Part shown: positions 44,930 through 56,849 of the stretch, one piece after another
How the letters are laid out: every line of letters begins with the position of its first letter
How positions within the stretch are numbered: the first letter of the stretch is position 1
Assembly (NCBI GenBank): GCA_038363925.1
Contig: JAQQWL010000013.1
Location: 1,798,001-1,862,000, forward strand
Length of the DNA stretch: 64,000 nucleotides
Source: Apiospora phragmitis
Taxonomy: Eukaryota > Ascomycota > Sordariomycetes > Amphisphaeriales > Apiosporaceae
Direction of reading: 5' to 3'
Notes under the pieces: model-generated
Databases searched by the model: none
What the model was told of the DNA's origin: nothing
What the model saw: the letters and a program-made list of their open reading frames with translations, nothing else
Program-made: the position numbers and the translations under genes

Positions 44930-47871
44930 TTACATTTCCATGTCAGAGTCGTCGCCATTCTCTGACTCTCGGTAAGTCTCGTCTGGGAGCTGAAGAGCGG
45001 TCATAAGATGCTGGAACGCCGGCGTGGGATTCTGCGTTACATACGCCAAGTCGCTGGTCGTCATGTTACGGTCTGCATAGGGGTATGGGAAAGGTGTCTG
45101 CATCATCGTCGCGGCGTTGGTCGACCCGAATGGATTTCCAGCCGTCGGGAACGGCATACCTCCGAATGACGAGGCCGGCGGCGCCATCACATTGGCCTGA
45201 CTGGCGAAGCTGCCTTGAAACTTGGCCGGTGTGTTCGCCAGCGTGCTCTGCAGGTTACCGTATTTGGTGAAAGCATTCGCCGAAGTAGCCATCTTTGGCC
45301 CTGACGTACGCCGTGGTAGCGCGGGGACCTGGTACCCGGACTGCCCGAAAGCTAGGCCGCTGTTACCTTGTTTCTTCGTGCTGACCCCGCCTGTAGCCCC
45401 TGTGTTCGACATGCCTACAGTAGCCCCGAAGCGACGGGTCGGATCATCCACCGCGCTCTTCATACTGGGGTTCTTGTAGGCGAATATGTTGCCGGACTGA
45501 TTCGAACTGATGGACTCCAGAGGTTTGCCCAATGAATCTCCGCCAAAATTTTGTAGTCGCTTCTGGAGTGCGAGGACCTTTTGACGCGCCGTCGGCATTC
45601 CTTGACTAAAGTCTTCGGGCAACATCGATTTGGGCATCATGACCTTCCCCACAAAGGACTCGATTTTCTTGTAGAACTCATCCACAGCCTCACGGATCCG
45701 GTAGTCCAAGCCGGTATACTCCTTCATGGCTAGCTTGCGCACCCTGGCCGCACGCTTTTCGTAGAGGGCTGACGGTACCGTATTCATAGCCTCACGCAGC
45801 TTCTTGGATTCGTCGTCGTCGATCTGCCACTCGCCGAGGACCAAGTTGCTCAGATGCTCGAGCCGCTGCGAGTCCTGGTCCAGCCACGCGCACCAGGTGC
45901 TGATGCGGTCCGTCTCGCTGGCCAATATCGCACACATCTGTAGATCGTCTAGCTTGCTCTGGTGCTCATCGATCTTCTCTTTGTAGTTGATCATCCGGTT
46001 AAGCAGCGCGATCAGCGGGTCCGCGTCGGCCTCCGGGCGGTAGATGAACTTGCGCTGGCCCTTGCGCACCGTGAAGAACTCGTACACCATCCGCTCCATG
46101 ACGCGCAGCTCGTCCTGCGCTACCCGATGCATTGACTCGATCTCGGTGAAGTAGGGACCGCCGTCCTTGGTGAGATCAATGAACTGGTTCTGCATCAACT
46201 GAACCCATTGTTGACGGTTGGGATGAGGAGATAACTTGCCAGCAAGACACTCATGGTAGAGCTCGTCGGTCGGGCTGCTGACGACCAGCCACTTCCTCTT
46301 CACGTCGTCGGCGATCCCATCCAGTCGTCCGGTCAGCTCCGCCCAGATCGCGTCCGGGTACTGCCAGGTGCGCATGTCGATCAGCCAGCGGTTGCGGAGG
46401 CTGTGGAAGCCGCGGACCTCCCAGACTATCTGGTTGAGGTACTCGGCCATGAGGGGATGGCCGTAGCGGCGGAGCGAGCGGATGACGACGCGGAAGAAGC
46501 GCCAGTTGTCGGACCCGAAGATGTCCTGCATGGCCTTCTCGGGGTACCAGGCCGGCAGCATGAGGCAGAGGTTCTGGCGGTCAGGCGGCAGGCGCTTGAA
46601 GGCCTCGAAGCCGTGGCGGGGCCACTCGACCTGCCAGAAGGCGTCGGTGAAGAACTTGGCGTAGTAGTCGATGGGCACGGGCCGGTAGTAGTCCTCGACC
46701 GGGTAGTGGCCGCGCAGCACGTCGTTGCTGCTGACGTAGTTGGCCGCGTGGTGCCGCTCCGCCATGATGGCGAGCGGCATCGTCGTGATGTGCTTGGACA
46801 GGCGGTTCTGCATGCTGCCCCCCGTCAGCGCCACCGCGCTGTCGCCCCAGAACTCCTTCTCGAAGGCCCAGCCCAGCTCGCAGCGCAGGTCGTCCCGCCA
46901 CCACGGCTCGCCGCGCCCGCAGTCCACGTCCGTCGCCGTGTTCCACCAGTCGTGCAGCACGTTGCTGATTTGCCAGTCCTGCTTCGGGTCGTAGAGCGTG
47001 TGCTCCCGCATACACATGAGATCTACGGCGTAACATGTCGCGTGCTGCGTATTGTTAGATTCGCTTGGAATCAATTGAAATGGAGCGATGGCGTGAAGTT
47101 GAAAAAAGAAAAGGAATATACGAAATGGAAAAACCAAGCAAGGGAGGGCTTAGGATGCTGCAGATTAGGTACAGCACTTACCATGATTTCATGAAGCAGA
47201 GTTGTCGCGACTATATAGCTGGCGCACAGCTTCTCGCTGCTACTGTACATGGGGACAAGCAAGGCCCAAACCAGCTCGGCCGAGATGTTGACCCGGATCT
47301 TGGAGTCCGGGCCTGCCATGAGCAGGCTGGTGCGGCCGTAGACGAACCCGGCGGGCTTGCCCTCCTCGTCGATGAAGCCCGGGCCGATGCCGAGCTCGAG
47401 CCGCTCCAGCAGCAGCCGGTCGACGTGGTAGGTGTAGTCGAACCCGGCCGCGGCCAGGTCGTCGAGCTCCTGCCAGCACGCGTCCCGGTCCGCGGCGTAG
47501 CCCGTGTCGCCCGGCTGCTTGATCTCATCCAGCCGGATCATCTTCTGCAGGAAGGGAGTCGCCTGCGTGGCCGGGTCCCGCGGGTCCAGCCGCGGGTCCA
47601 CCTTGCGCCGCGTCCGCAGGTCCCTGATGCTGCGCCAGAACATCGGGTTCGTGTACAGCACGCGCGTCACGAGCTGCAGCGCGGGCTGGAGGGCGGCCCA
47701 GAGCGTGGGGTTCCGGTGCTAAGCACGGCACAGCAAGATGCTGTCAGTTTCCATCGGCTCCCAGAAAGTGAGGAAATACAACAGGGGGGGGGGGGGCCAA
47801 CGGCAACTTACCACGTCGTACTCGTCTCGCTTGCCCCAGAAGTCGTAGGCAAGACGGGGGTACTCAACCAT
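44930..47871 (-). CDS. large fungal protein of unknown function (903 aa, 2 introns)
   Basis: Exon 1 (47871-47812) encodes MVEYPRLAYDFWGKRDEYDV. Intron 1 (47811-47719) contains a run of 13 C on this strand. Exon 2 is 47718-47182; intron 2 (47181-47045, CTAAC branch) leads to exon 3 (47044-44930). A TATATAAAG box sits about ten bases before the ATG. The N-terminal ~400 residues are rich in Trp, Tyr and Arg (EPWWRDDLRCELGWAFEKEF, HYPVEDYYRPVPIDYYAKFF, RSLRRYGHPLMAEYLNQIVW) and look like one folded domain. A helical, probably coiled region follows (residues ~480-680). The last ~180 residues are low-complexity with Phe-Gly and NPFG motifs, resembling nucleoporin-like or endocytic linkers only superficially. 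I do not recognise the family. The upstream neighbour on the same strand is only 125 bp away and also begins with an NPF motif. Confidence 0.7.
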
Positions 47872-47995
47872 TGCTCCTTTATATAAAGTGTCTTCCCACT
47901 TCGCCTTGCTTATGAGCCTAATTCGATATGCATCAGTACATGTAGTAAACCGAGAAGAGAGGTACCCCTAAACCTGGATGCTGATCATGGCCTGC

Positions 47996-49336
47996 TTACG
48001 GATGAAGCTCTATTTCTGATAGGTTGTACTTTTCGTTGTCAGACATGGTGAAAACGTTATTCCGGTACATCTCGTCCGAGGTCATGTCGTAGAAGAGGAT
48101 GCGCTGGTAGTCCTCGTCCTCGAGCACGTCGTCGATCAGGCCGCTATAAAGCTCGCGCACGGCCTGGGGCAGCGTCTGGACGTAGCGCTCGAACGGCAAG
48201 CCCGCCTTCACGGCGCCCGTGCGGATCTCCTCCTGGCTCGGGATGCTCGCGTACGCCCGGTAGGCGTCCATGATCTCGGGCGCGATCCCCTGGCCCCGGT
48301 ACGCCGTCTTGCCCTGCGCGATGAGCGTCTGCGTCTGCTCGTGGCAGCGCGCGCGCGTCGCGTCGTCCATGATCTTGGTCACGATGGCGTCGTCGATGCC
48401 CGGCCCGTAGTCCCGCGTCCGCGAGAACGTCGGGCTCGTCCGGCTGCGCCCGTCCGTCCGGTCCGCGGCGATCCCCCACCGCCGCGCGTACGGCGTCGGG
48501 TTGCGCACCGCGTCCTCGGCGCGCAGCGCGGGCCGCAGCGTCTGCAGCGCGTCCCGCTGGAACCGCGGCTTCTTCTGGTCCGTCCCGTAGATGCGCTCCC
48601 ACGCCGGGTCCCACGCCGGGTCCGTCCACTCCGGGATGTACACCACGAAGTCCCACGAGCCGTCGCCCGGCTGCTTGGGCGGCGGCTTCTGGTTCAGGGT
48701 CGGCGGCCGGTGCGCGGCGCCGCCGTTGGCGGGCCGCTGGCCCGGCTCCAGCGTGCTCGGGATCTGCGTCGGCTGGTTGTTCAGGGGGCCCGCCGAGACG
48801 CCCAGGCCGTCCGTGTCGTCGGTGTCGAACCCGTCGGCGGCGTCGAGGTCGTCCTCCTCCTCGACGAAGTTGATGGCGTCGTCGTCCTCGTCGAGCGGCA
48901 CCTTCTGGTCGCGCTCGAAGATGGCCGTCAGGAACGGCTCCCAGTCCCAGCCGGCGACCCGGGGCACTTGGCTCTTCTCGAGGAAGCGCCGCGCCCGGTA
49001 CGCGGCGCGGTCCGTCAGGGTCGGATCTGCTGGGGGCGGCGGCTCGGCCAAGGTCGGCAGCGGGTGGCGGGCGAGGCCGGCCCCTTCGTCGGGGTTCAGT
49101 CCCATCGCCTCGTAGTTTGGGTCCGGGGGCGACGACCCCTCAGACGGCGGCGACGGGTACGGGTAGGGGAATGAAGCTATCTTCCTCTCAGGGCCGTTTG
49201 ATGTGAGGGGAGCCTTGTTTAACGGCGGGATGACGTTCTGAGCTTTCACCTGATCCTGACCTAAAAATGGGTTGCTGCTGGGTTGCTGAGCATTTCTCGT
49301 CTGCGACTTTGGGTTTTGGGGACCACTGGGATTCAT
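47996..49336 (-). CDS. Pro/Asp-rich fungal protein of unknown function (446 aa)
   Basis: I choose the ATG at 49336 (MNPSGPQNPKSQTRNAQQPS) over the ATG-less or longer frame from 49564, whose first residues look non-coding. The N-terminal ~190 residues are disordered and Pro-rich. An acidic block follows (DEDDDAINFVEEEDDLDAAD). The C-terminal half is ordered, with SWDFVVYIPEWTDPAWDPAW, IVTKIMDDATRARCHEQTQT and IPSQEEIRTGAVKAGLPFER. The family is not recognised. It lies head-to-tail with the 903-aa gene (125-bp gap, same strand). Both carry NPF-type motifs and similar codon use, so they may be functionally linked, but this is only inference. No intron is needed. Confidence 0.6.
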   Translation of the reverse strand: MNPSGPQNPKSQTRNAQQPSSNPFLGQDQVKAQNVIPPLNKAPLTSNGPERKIASFPYPYPSPPSEGSSPPDPNYEAMGLNPDEGAGLARHPLPTLAEPPPPADPTLTDRAAYRARRFLEKSQVPRVAGWDWEPFLTAIFERDQKVPLDEDDDAINFVEEEDDLDAADGFDTDDTDGLGVSAGPLNNQPTQIPSTLEPGQRPANGGAAHRPPTLNQKPPPKQPGDGSWDFVVYIPEWTDPAWDPAWERIYGTDQKKPRFQRDALQTLRPALRAEDAVRNPTPYARRWGIAADRTDGRSRTSPTFSRTRDYGPGIDDAIVTKIMDDATRARCHEQTQTLIAQGKTAYRGQGIAPEIMDAYRAYASIPSQEEIRTGAVKAGLPFERYVQTLPQAVRELYSGLIDDVLEDEDYQRILFYDMTSDEMYRNNVFTMSDNEKYNLSEIELHP

Positions 49337-51585
49337 GGTAGAGATCAAAGGGCGAGGCGTTGCCTCCAGTACCCAGGGGGAGGAAGTAATGCGCCTATCT
49401 GTATGTGTATATTTCCTTATAGAGTCCAAAAAATTCTTCGTGTAAATATCTAAGTAGAGATATCCCGCCATTAAGGGGTGAAAGCTACAAGAACGAGAGT
49501 ACTCGGTAAACACCAGATGCGTTTTCGACGTCGCGACGAAGTAATCGCTTCTGGCATCTCTCAATTACTTTGTCCTCAAGGTCTACTATTCATTGCTGCT
49601 TCCGGGGTCGAAGCCTCGATAGTCCTTTGTCTGTCTGGTTTGGTGTAGTCATGCCAAAGGCTTGTCCGCATGCGACGAACAGCCCCGTCGATGGAATCAA
49701 TTCATTGTTTAACCGTGATTTACAACGGATATGATAATGGTCCTCTTATTTCACAACTCGTGTTGTTTCGTTATATGGATTAGAACACCAATGTCCGCCT
49801 TGAAGCAAGATGTTGAATTAATTGCATGTAATGAGCAATGGACCTTGGGCGTAACTGCGAATATGATTTTGCGAGCAAATCTGAGCGCATCCGAGGAAGG
49901 AATTGATTGATTATCCAAGCAGACTCGAAACAGCATCGTTTATTCCTCGCGAAAGAATTGAGCCTACCCATTGTGAGTCTTGAAGCATCGTCAGCAAGAC
50001 CAAAAGGCGGTGATGGTTTTGGACAAGCGCTCCCTAAACACCCTGATGCTTATGGTCATTGGATCCGGGGGGCGCTGCGGGTGCGATCCGTCCGCCGCAA
50101 TGCAAAGAAGATAATAAGAAATCCGGGGGTGGGTCTATCATTTATCAGAATATCAAGCAAGCTTGCCGACACGATTGGCATTAAAAGATGTGAATTTATT
50201 CTGACTGCAAACAAGTACCTACCTGCTAAAATTTTCGGCTACTAATATTAATAGTACGTTAGGTAGGTAGGCAGGCTCCAATGCTGACTGTTTCTTCCTT
50301 TCCCGCCAAGGCAGGGGCGCTAAGGGGTCCCTTGATCGGGAATGCCGTGGTGAGAAAATAGCCGGAAAGGGTTGGGGTGAACATCGCTTGGTGGCTGCTG
50401 TTAGATCAACCCATCCAGCCCGTGGTCTAGTTCGTGGTCTCCTGAACCAGCGAGGGATGGGTCTTCTTATTCTTATACTAGAGTGCAACAATAAATCGCA
50501 TTACGAACGGGAAGGATGAAGCCATGCTCCGTGGAACAGTCCAGAGAAGAATAACGTGGGTGGCAAGACACATGAGTTGTATTTGTGGGACAAGTTGAGT
50601 AACAATAACCGACTCTCCCGGTTCGCCAGAATGCCTGGATGCCGCTATTTCGATTTCGTACGTGCACTAAGAATGCAACGAATGCTTGATTTCTATCTGA
50701 TAGCGCTGCGCGTACTTTGATGATGTAGGCTCCGGTAGGACGGGAAAGACGTATGTCAGGCAGAGGTAAAAATGACTTAAGTACGAAAGCTGGCCATGTT
50801 CCCAAGCAAGCCGAAACAGACTGAGCCTGCTCTGTGCGCAGGCGTGAGTGTGGTTATCAGCAACAAGCACTATCGCCTTGAAGCATTATGGTGGTATGAA
50901 TGAAACTCGTAGGGAAAAAAGCCTTGGTAAGGAAGAGGTACTGTACATAATCCAAGAATAGTCGGGCTGTGTTGCTGTCTTTGCAAGTCCATCCTAGACT
51001 GCACAAATTGCCATGTGCATGAACGGCTCGCTCTCACCGCCTTTGCTGGTCACTCTGCTTTCAGGCGGCGGCGAACTCTCATCAGACTTTTAGCCCCCTA
51101 TTATCTAGTAATCTAGGCGATAAACGATAAGCACGAATCGCAAAGACCAATCAAAACCCGTGCAGGCTAGAACAGTTTGGCAGCAGTTGTCTGTGCTGTG
51201 CTGGCTTGGGGTGGGATGCACCCTGTAAATCTTTTTTCAGGCCGACATTTTTTTCTCTCTCACTCTCACAGGGCAACGTGCACCCCCGCCTTGTCGCTCT
51301 CTCTATCACTCAGACTCAGCGGTTTCCAGTGGCGCCCAAAAAGATCTCCCCCTCTGCCCCACCTATAGGACCCACATCTTAGACAGAGACCCCTCCATTG
51401 GACTGAGGATTCCCCTCCATCGCACCAAAATTCCTGTTGCCCCTCGACCGCAGTCAGAACCCAAGACGAAAAAAAATTGTTTTCTGGGCCAGTCAAATCC
51501 CAATCCCAACACCAGCACTAGGCCAAGCTGCCATTATCTGACACAGTCTGCTAGATAAAAGGTGTCTTGCCCTGTTACCCTACCT
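49337..51585. other. divergent intergenic region (2.2 kb)
   Basis: No gene supported. It includes the far-upstream region of the eEF3 gene; a TTTTTTTCTCTCTCACTCTCAC tract-like pyrimidine cluster near 51245 is the only notable composition. Confidence 0.45.
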
Positions 51586-51950
51586 CGGGCTTGCTGCTGA
51601 CTTTTTTCCTCCCCTCCACAACCTCTCTTCTTTTCCTCCTACACCTTTCCTCTCCTTTTTTTTTCTCACCGAATATTGAGAGAAGTCTGAGCCTCCAACT
51701 CAGCATTTCTTTCTCCGATACCCCGCGTGGTGTATAGAAAAAAAGAACACATCAGAGTGTGACCAAGTTGCCATCATAGAACAGGTCTGATTCTCCATCA
51801 GTATCTGTGGGCTTTGATCACTTTTCTCGTCATCTTTTTGACACATTTTTTTCGGTACCGATCTAGACGGTTATCTTGGGTCTCATAGACGATCCGGCGC
51901 TTCGTTTTAGACAAAAGCACCTCCCTAATCTTCCGACAACATCCTTCACA
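51586..51950 (+). promoter_or_regulatory. pyrimidine-rich promoter and 5' leader of the eEF3 gene
   Basis: A TAGATAAAAGG element (about 51550) precedes a long CT-rich leader (TTTTCCTCCTACACC, TCTCCTTTTTTTTTCTC) ending CATCCTTCACA just before the ATG. CT tracts upstream of the start are usual for highly expressed translation genes in filamentous ascomycetes. Confidence 0.5.
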
Positions 51951-54900
51951 ATGTCGGCCAAGGAGAACTCCCAATCCATCAAGGTCCTGGACGACCTCAT
52001 GTCCAAGCTGACCGTCTCCAAGGACGCTGCTGCGACCAAGGAGGCCACCAACGCTCTGGCCAGCTTCATCAACGGTCGCATCGAGGACCAGGACGCCCCC
52101 GAGAAGTGAGTAACCCGCACGCCCTTCCAACATCATACCCCCCGCCAATTGCACTTTGTGCGCCTTCCACAGCCCTGGGCTTGTGACCAGGTTCAAGGCC
52201 TACTCTCTCCCCGACACCCTACATACACGATATCCTGCGACGTTGCAGTCAGGCAGCGCAAACAGCGGCTTCTCAAACTTTACCCTGTACTGGTCAGCCT
52301 GCCATGAAGAGAATTCTCATTCTGCAAGCATGTCGGGGTGATTTTGGTCTATCTCACATTTTGTGGGTCTGCCAAATCACCCCTCTTCTGATAGTGGGAA
52401 AAAAAGTCGAGATGTGCGAATTTGCGCTGTGGCAGCTAGAATCGCCTTGAGCTGTTGCGACAATGATCAACCATCTTCTGTCATTTGTATGTATGCTAAC
52501 ATAATGTTGCCTATAGGACTGTTGAGGCCCTGAAGAAGCACATCTCCAACAAGAAGGATGCCGCCCTCCGTGAAAAGGCTGCCCTGGCCATCCAGGACAT
52601 CGCCCAGCACTCCGAGGTTGGCACCAACGTCGAGCCTTACCTCGTCGTCCTTCTGCCTTCCGTTCTTGCCGCCATTGGCGACAAGATCACTGGCGTCAAG
52701 AATGCCGCCATCGCTGCCGCCATGGCCATCATGGAGGCTATCACCCCCAACGCCGTCAAGGCCGTCCTTCCTCACATCATGAACTCCATCCTCACTGCCC
52801 AGAAGTGGCCCGAGAAGATGACCGCTCTCGACTGTATCGACACCCTCGTCCGCGTCGCCCCCGCCCAGCTGGCCTACCGCGTCCCCGAACTGATCCCCTG
52901 CGTCTCTGAGTCCATGTGGGACACCAAGAAGGAGGTCAAGGAGCGCGCCTACAAGACCATGGAGAAGCTCTGCGAGCTGATCGTCAACAGAGATATTGAG
53001 CGTTTCATTCCCGAGCTTATCAAGTGTATTGCTAAGCCCGAGAACGTTCCTGAGACTGTTCACTTGCTCGGTGCCACCACTTTCGTCACTGAGGTTCGCG
53101 AGCCTACTCTGGCCCTCATGGTCCCTCTTTTGGATCGTGGTCTGGGTGAGCGTGATACCGCCATCAAGCGAAAGGCTGCTGTCATTATCGACAACATGTG
53201 CAAGCTGGTCGACGACCCTACCATCGTCGCTCCTTTCTTGCCCAAGATGATGCCCGGTCTGCAGAAGAACTACGAGAACTTGGCTGATCCCGAGGCTCGT
53301 GAGAAGACCAAGCAAGCTCTTGAGACCATCATCCGTGTTGGTGACGTCAAGAACGGTGTCATCCCTGAGGTCAGCCGCGCTAGCGATATGTCCGTCGTCC
53401 TTGGCCACCTCAAGGCCATCATCCCCAGCAAGCACTCCAAGACTGCTGAGAAGCTCGGCCCCGTCATGGAGTACATCTCTGCCATTGGTGGTCAGCTTAT
53501 TGACGAGAAGGAGACCGACTCCGCCGTTTGGGCCGGTGCCGTTAAGCCTTTCGTCGTTGTCGTCGTCGGTGAGGCTGATGCCGAGAGCGTCGTTGACACC
53601 CTCCGCAAGCGTGCCTCTCCTGGTATGGAGGGCGTTGATGAGGTCGAGGCTGATGCCGATGATGATGGCGAGGATCTTTGCGACTGCACATTCTCTCTTG
53701 CCTACGGTGCCAAGATTCTTCTCAACCAGACCCATCTGCGTCTGAAGCGTGGTCGCCGCTACGGTCTTTGCGGTCCCAACGGTTCCGGAAAGTCCACTCT
53801 TATGCGCGCCATCAACAACGAACAAGTCGAAGGCTTCCCCAAGCAGAGTGAAGTCAAGACTGCCTTCATTGAGCACGATCTGGACTCTGCTGATACTGAG
53901 ATGACTGTCATCGACTGGACCATGAAGAAGCTTGCTGAGGCTAAGGTCGAGACGAGCCAGGAGGATGTCAGGAAGCAGCTCGACGAGTTCGGCTTCAACC
54001 CCGCTATGGTTGACGGTGGCATCACTGCTCTGTCTGGTGGTTGGAGAATGAAGCTCGCCTTGTGCCGTGCTGTCTTCGAGTCCCCCGATATTCTGCTTCT
54101 TGACGAGCCTACCAACCATTTGGATGTGAAGAACGTCAAGTGGCTGGAGGATTACCTCCGCAACTCTCCCTGCACCTCCATCATTGTCTCCCACGACAGC
54201 AGCTTCTTGGATAACGTCACTCAGTACATCATCCACTACGAGCGCTTCAAGCTTAGGCGTTACAAGGGTAACCTGAAGGACTTTGTCAAGCAGAACCCTC
54301 ACGCCAAAGTTACTACGAGCTCGGAGAATCTGAGATCGAGTTCAGCTTCCCCGAGCCCGGTTTCCTGGAGGGTGTCAAGACCAAGGCCAAGGCCATTCTC
54401 CGTGCCACCAAGATGAGCTTCCAGTACCCCGGTACCCCCAAGCCCCAGATCAGCGACATTACATTCCAGTGCTCGCTCAGCTCCCGTATCGCTGTCATTG
54501 GTCCCAACGGTGCTGGCAAGTCCACACTGATCAACGTCCTCACTGGTGAACTTATCCCCACCGCCGGTGAGATCTACCAGCACGAGAACATCCGTATCGC
54601 CTACATCAAGCAGCACGCCTTCGCCCACATCGATAACCACTTGTCCAGCACTCCTTCCGAGTACATCCAGTGGCGATTCCAGACTGGTGAGGATCGTGAG
54701 ACCATGGACCGTGCCAACAAGGTCATCACCGAGGATGATGAGAAGGCCATGGACAAGATCTTCAAGGTCGAAGGTACTCAGCGTCGCGTCATCGGAATCT
54801 CCAGCCGCAGAAAGTTCAAGAACAGCTACGAGTACGAGTGTTCGTTCGCCCTTGGTGAGAACGTCGGCATGAAGAACGAGCGATGGGTACCGATGATGTC

Positions 54901-55534
54901 TGCTGACAACGCCTGGTTGCCCCGTTCCGAGCTGTTGGCCTCGCATCAGAAGATGGTTGCCGATGTCGATATGAAGGAGGCTCTCGCCTCTGGTCAGTTC
55001 CGACCTCTGGTCCGAAAGGAGATTGAGGCCCACTGCGCCAACTTCGGTCTCGACGCTGAGCTGGTGTCTCACTCGCGTATGCGTGGTCTGTCCGGTGGTC
55101 AGCGTGTCAAGGTCGTCTTGGCTGCCTGCTCTTGGCAGCGACCCCACTTGATCGTTCTTGACGAGCCCACCAACTACCTGGATCGTGACTCTCTCGGTGC
55201 CCTGTCCAAGGCCCTGAAGAAGTTCGAGGGTGGTGTCATTATCATTACTCACTCGGCTGAGTTCACCAAGGACTTGACTGAGGAAGTCTGGGCTGTCATG
55301 GACGGCAAGATGACTCCTTCCGGCCACAACTGGGTGCAGGGTCAGGGCTCCGGCGCCCGCCTGGACAAGAAGGAGGACGATGAAGAGGAGAAGTTCGATG
55401 CTATGGGCAACAAGATCGTCACAACCAAGAAGAAGGCGAAGCTGACTAGCTCCGAGGCACGCAAGAAGAAGAAGGAGCGTATGGCCCGCCGCAAGCGTGG
55501 TGAGGAGGTCTTCTCCGATGAGGACGACATCTAA
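51951..55534 (+). CDS. YEF3: translation elongation factor 3 (eEF3), one apparent 1-bp deletion
   Basis: eEF3 is a fungal ribosome-bound ATPase that helps release E-site tRNA. Exon 1 (51951-52105) starts [21 protein letters not shown] 411-bp intron (52106-52516, GTGAGT, TGCTAAC branch, TAG) precedes exon 2. HEAT repeats fill residues ~1-320; a helical bundle follows. The first ABC domain has GPNGSGKST (~470), [14 protein letters not shown] and [11 protein letters not shown]. The second has GPNGAGKST (~715), [14 protein letters not shown] and [10 protein letters not shown], with the inserted chromodomain between ([16 protein letters not shown]). The C-terminus is the usual Lys-rich tail. At 54305-54309 one base is missing: GCCAAAGTTACTAC must read [10 protein letters not shown], so the frame jumps between ~54300 and 54310. 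With that base restored the protein is 1057 aa, normal for the family. The gene is normally single-copy and essential, so I suspect sequence error in an A run. Confidence 0.95.
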
Positions 55535-56849
55535 TCGCTCCGCCCCCGAGATTCGCGACGCGATCCTTTACGACTCTTCACGCATAATCTATACCACGTA
55601 TGATCATGGTCACGTCCTTTCCTTTTGTCCTTTTCTCTTGCGATGAGCAGAAAAGTTTTGGGTTGCATGGTTTACGGCATTACTGTTTCGAGCGTCACTG
55701 GTTGAAAAAAGAGACAACTGGGACAGGCGCACCTTGACGGCCGCCAGAGTCGTTGAGGCGAGAGTGTCTGGATTGGAGGACCAGGCATCATCACCTCCCA
55801 GAATTCTGGCTGCGAGGATACCACTAGATAGAGAGAATGCAATTCCGTTAATAGACCTTTGTTAAGACCAACTTGTGTGTTTGCTCGTGAAATTTTGGCA
55901 GTATTTGGGAGTAGATTTTGAGGGTTGGTAGTACCCCGACAGTGTCTACTGATTGGATCAACATCGTACCCATCGCTAACTTCAGGTCTCTGTGGCCCCT
56001 GTAGCTTTAGCTTGCTGGCGCCAGCACCCGAACGCTTCTGTCCTGCCAACGCTGGACAACGTTTTCAACACCACATTGCCATTCTGCCAGGAATGCACCT
56101 GTAAACTTTGATAGAGTTTTTGGGCTCTGCGTAAGCGACATATGGGAAAGAGTGTATAGAATTGAAATGCGTTGGTCTAGTCTTCGCGGACGCTGTACGG
56201 GGAACGGTTCGTGCCCGTGTCTTTTCATCTGTCTTGTACGCTTCAAGCTCTGAACTATCCCCTTGATCACCATATAAAACCTGGGGGATTGCGGCACTTC
56301 GGTTCCTATTGACATCTCAGCGTGTTATAAATTCCAGTTGCTGAGGGCAGCTTTACTCAGAGACCAAGGCGAAGCGGTTTTATGGATAGAGGACACACAT
56401 AGCTGGCCTCGATGTGAGTTTCATTGTTCGCCCGGAGTGTGTGGCAGGCTCGAGGCTCACCAGGCCAGTCACTCATTCAACTACTGGAGCTAAATAAGGA
56501 GCGACTTCGACGTGGACGAGGCCAATACTTGTAACTTCTAATTGAAAAGGCACGGTGCACAAGTAGGCGCTCGTATAGGGTGTTGCAGGATCTCAGACGA
56601 ATATCTTGGGACTCAGCTCAGTTGATCTGAACTGAAATATACATAAACTAAGTAGATATTTGTAATCTGTGGAAACACGTGTAACTTACATGCGCCAAAA
56701 ATACGTCTTTTATAACGGCAGACCTCCGAGTTACCAACAGCGACTGGGAAAAGGTAGTGATAGAGGTTTCGCATTATCTGTCATGTCCGCTGTTGTCAAG
56801 CTTCTGTCGATCCATGGGATAGTGTGTCTTACTCACGGTCTTGCTTGCC
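55535..56849. other. convergent intergenic region
   Basis: No supported gene between the 3' ends of eEF3 and the 2EXR-like gene. Confidence 0.5.

Noticed and set aside
46253..47194. 313-codon plus-strand frame opposite the 903-aa gene
   Set aside because: Composition (Val/Arg/Gly/Asp repeats) is that of a shadow in GC-rich codons; the minus strand has consistent splicing and codon use.
51876..51950. Upstream extension of eEF3 exon 1 (start at 51876)
   Set aside because: The conserved eEF3 N-terminus begins at the ATG 51951; the 25 extra codons lie in the leader.
52467..55327. Very long minus-strand open frames (611 and 342 codons) opposite eEF3
   Set aside because: They are mirror frames of a highly biased gene. 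The proteins are Leu/Asp/Gly-rich with no motifs, while the plus strand encodes a full eEF3.
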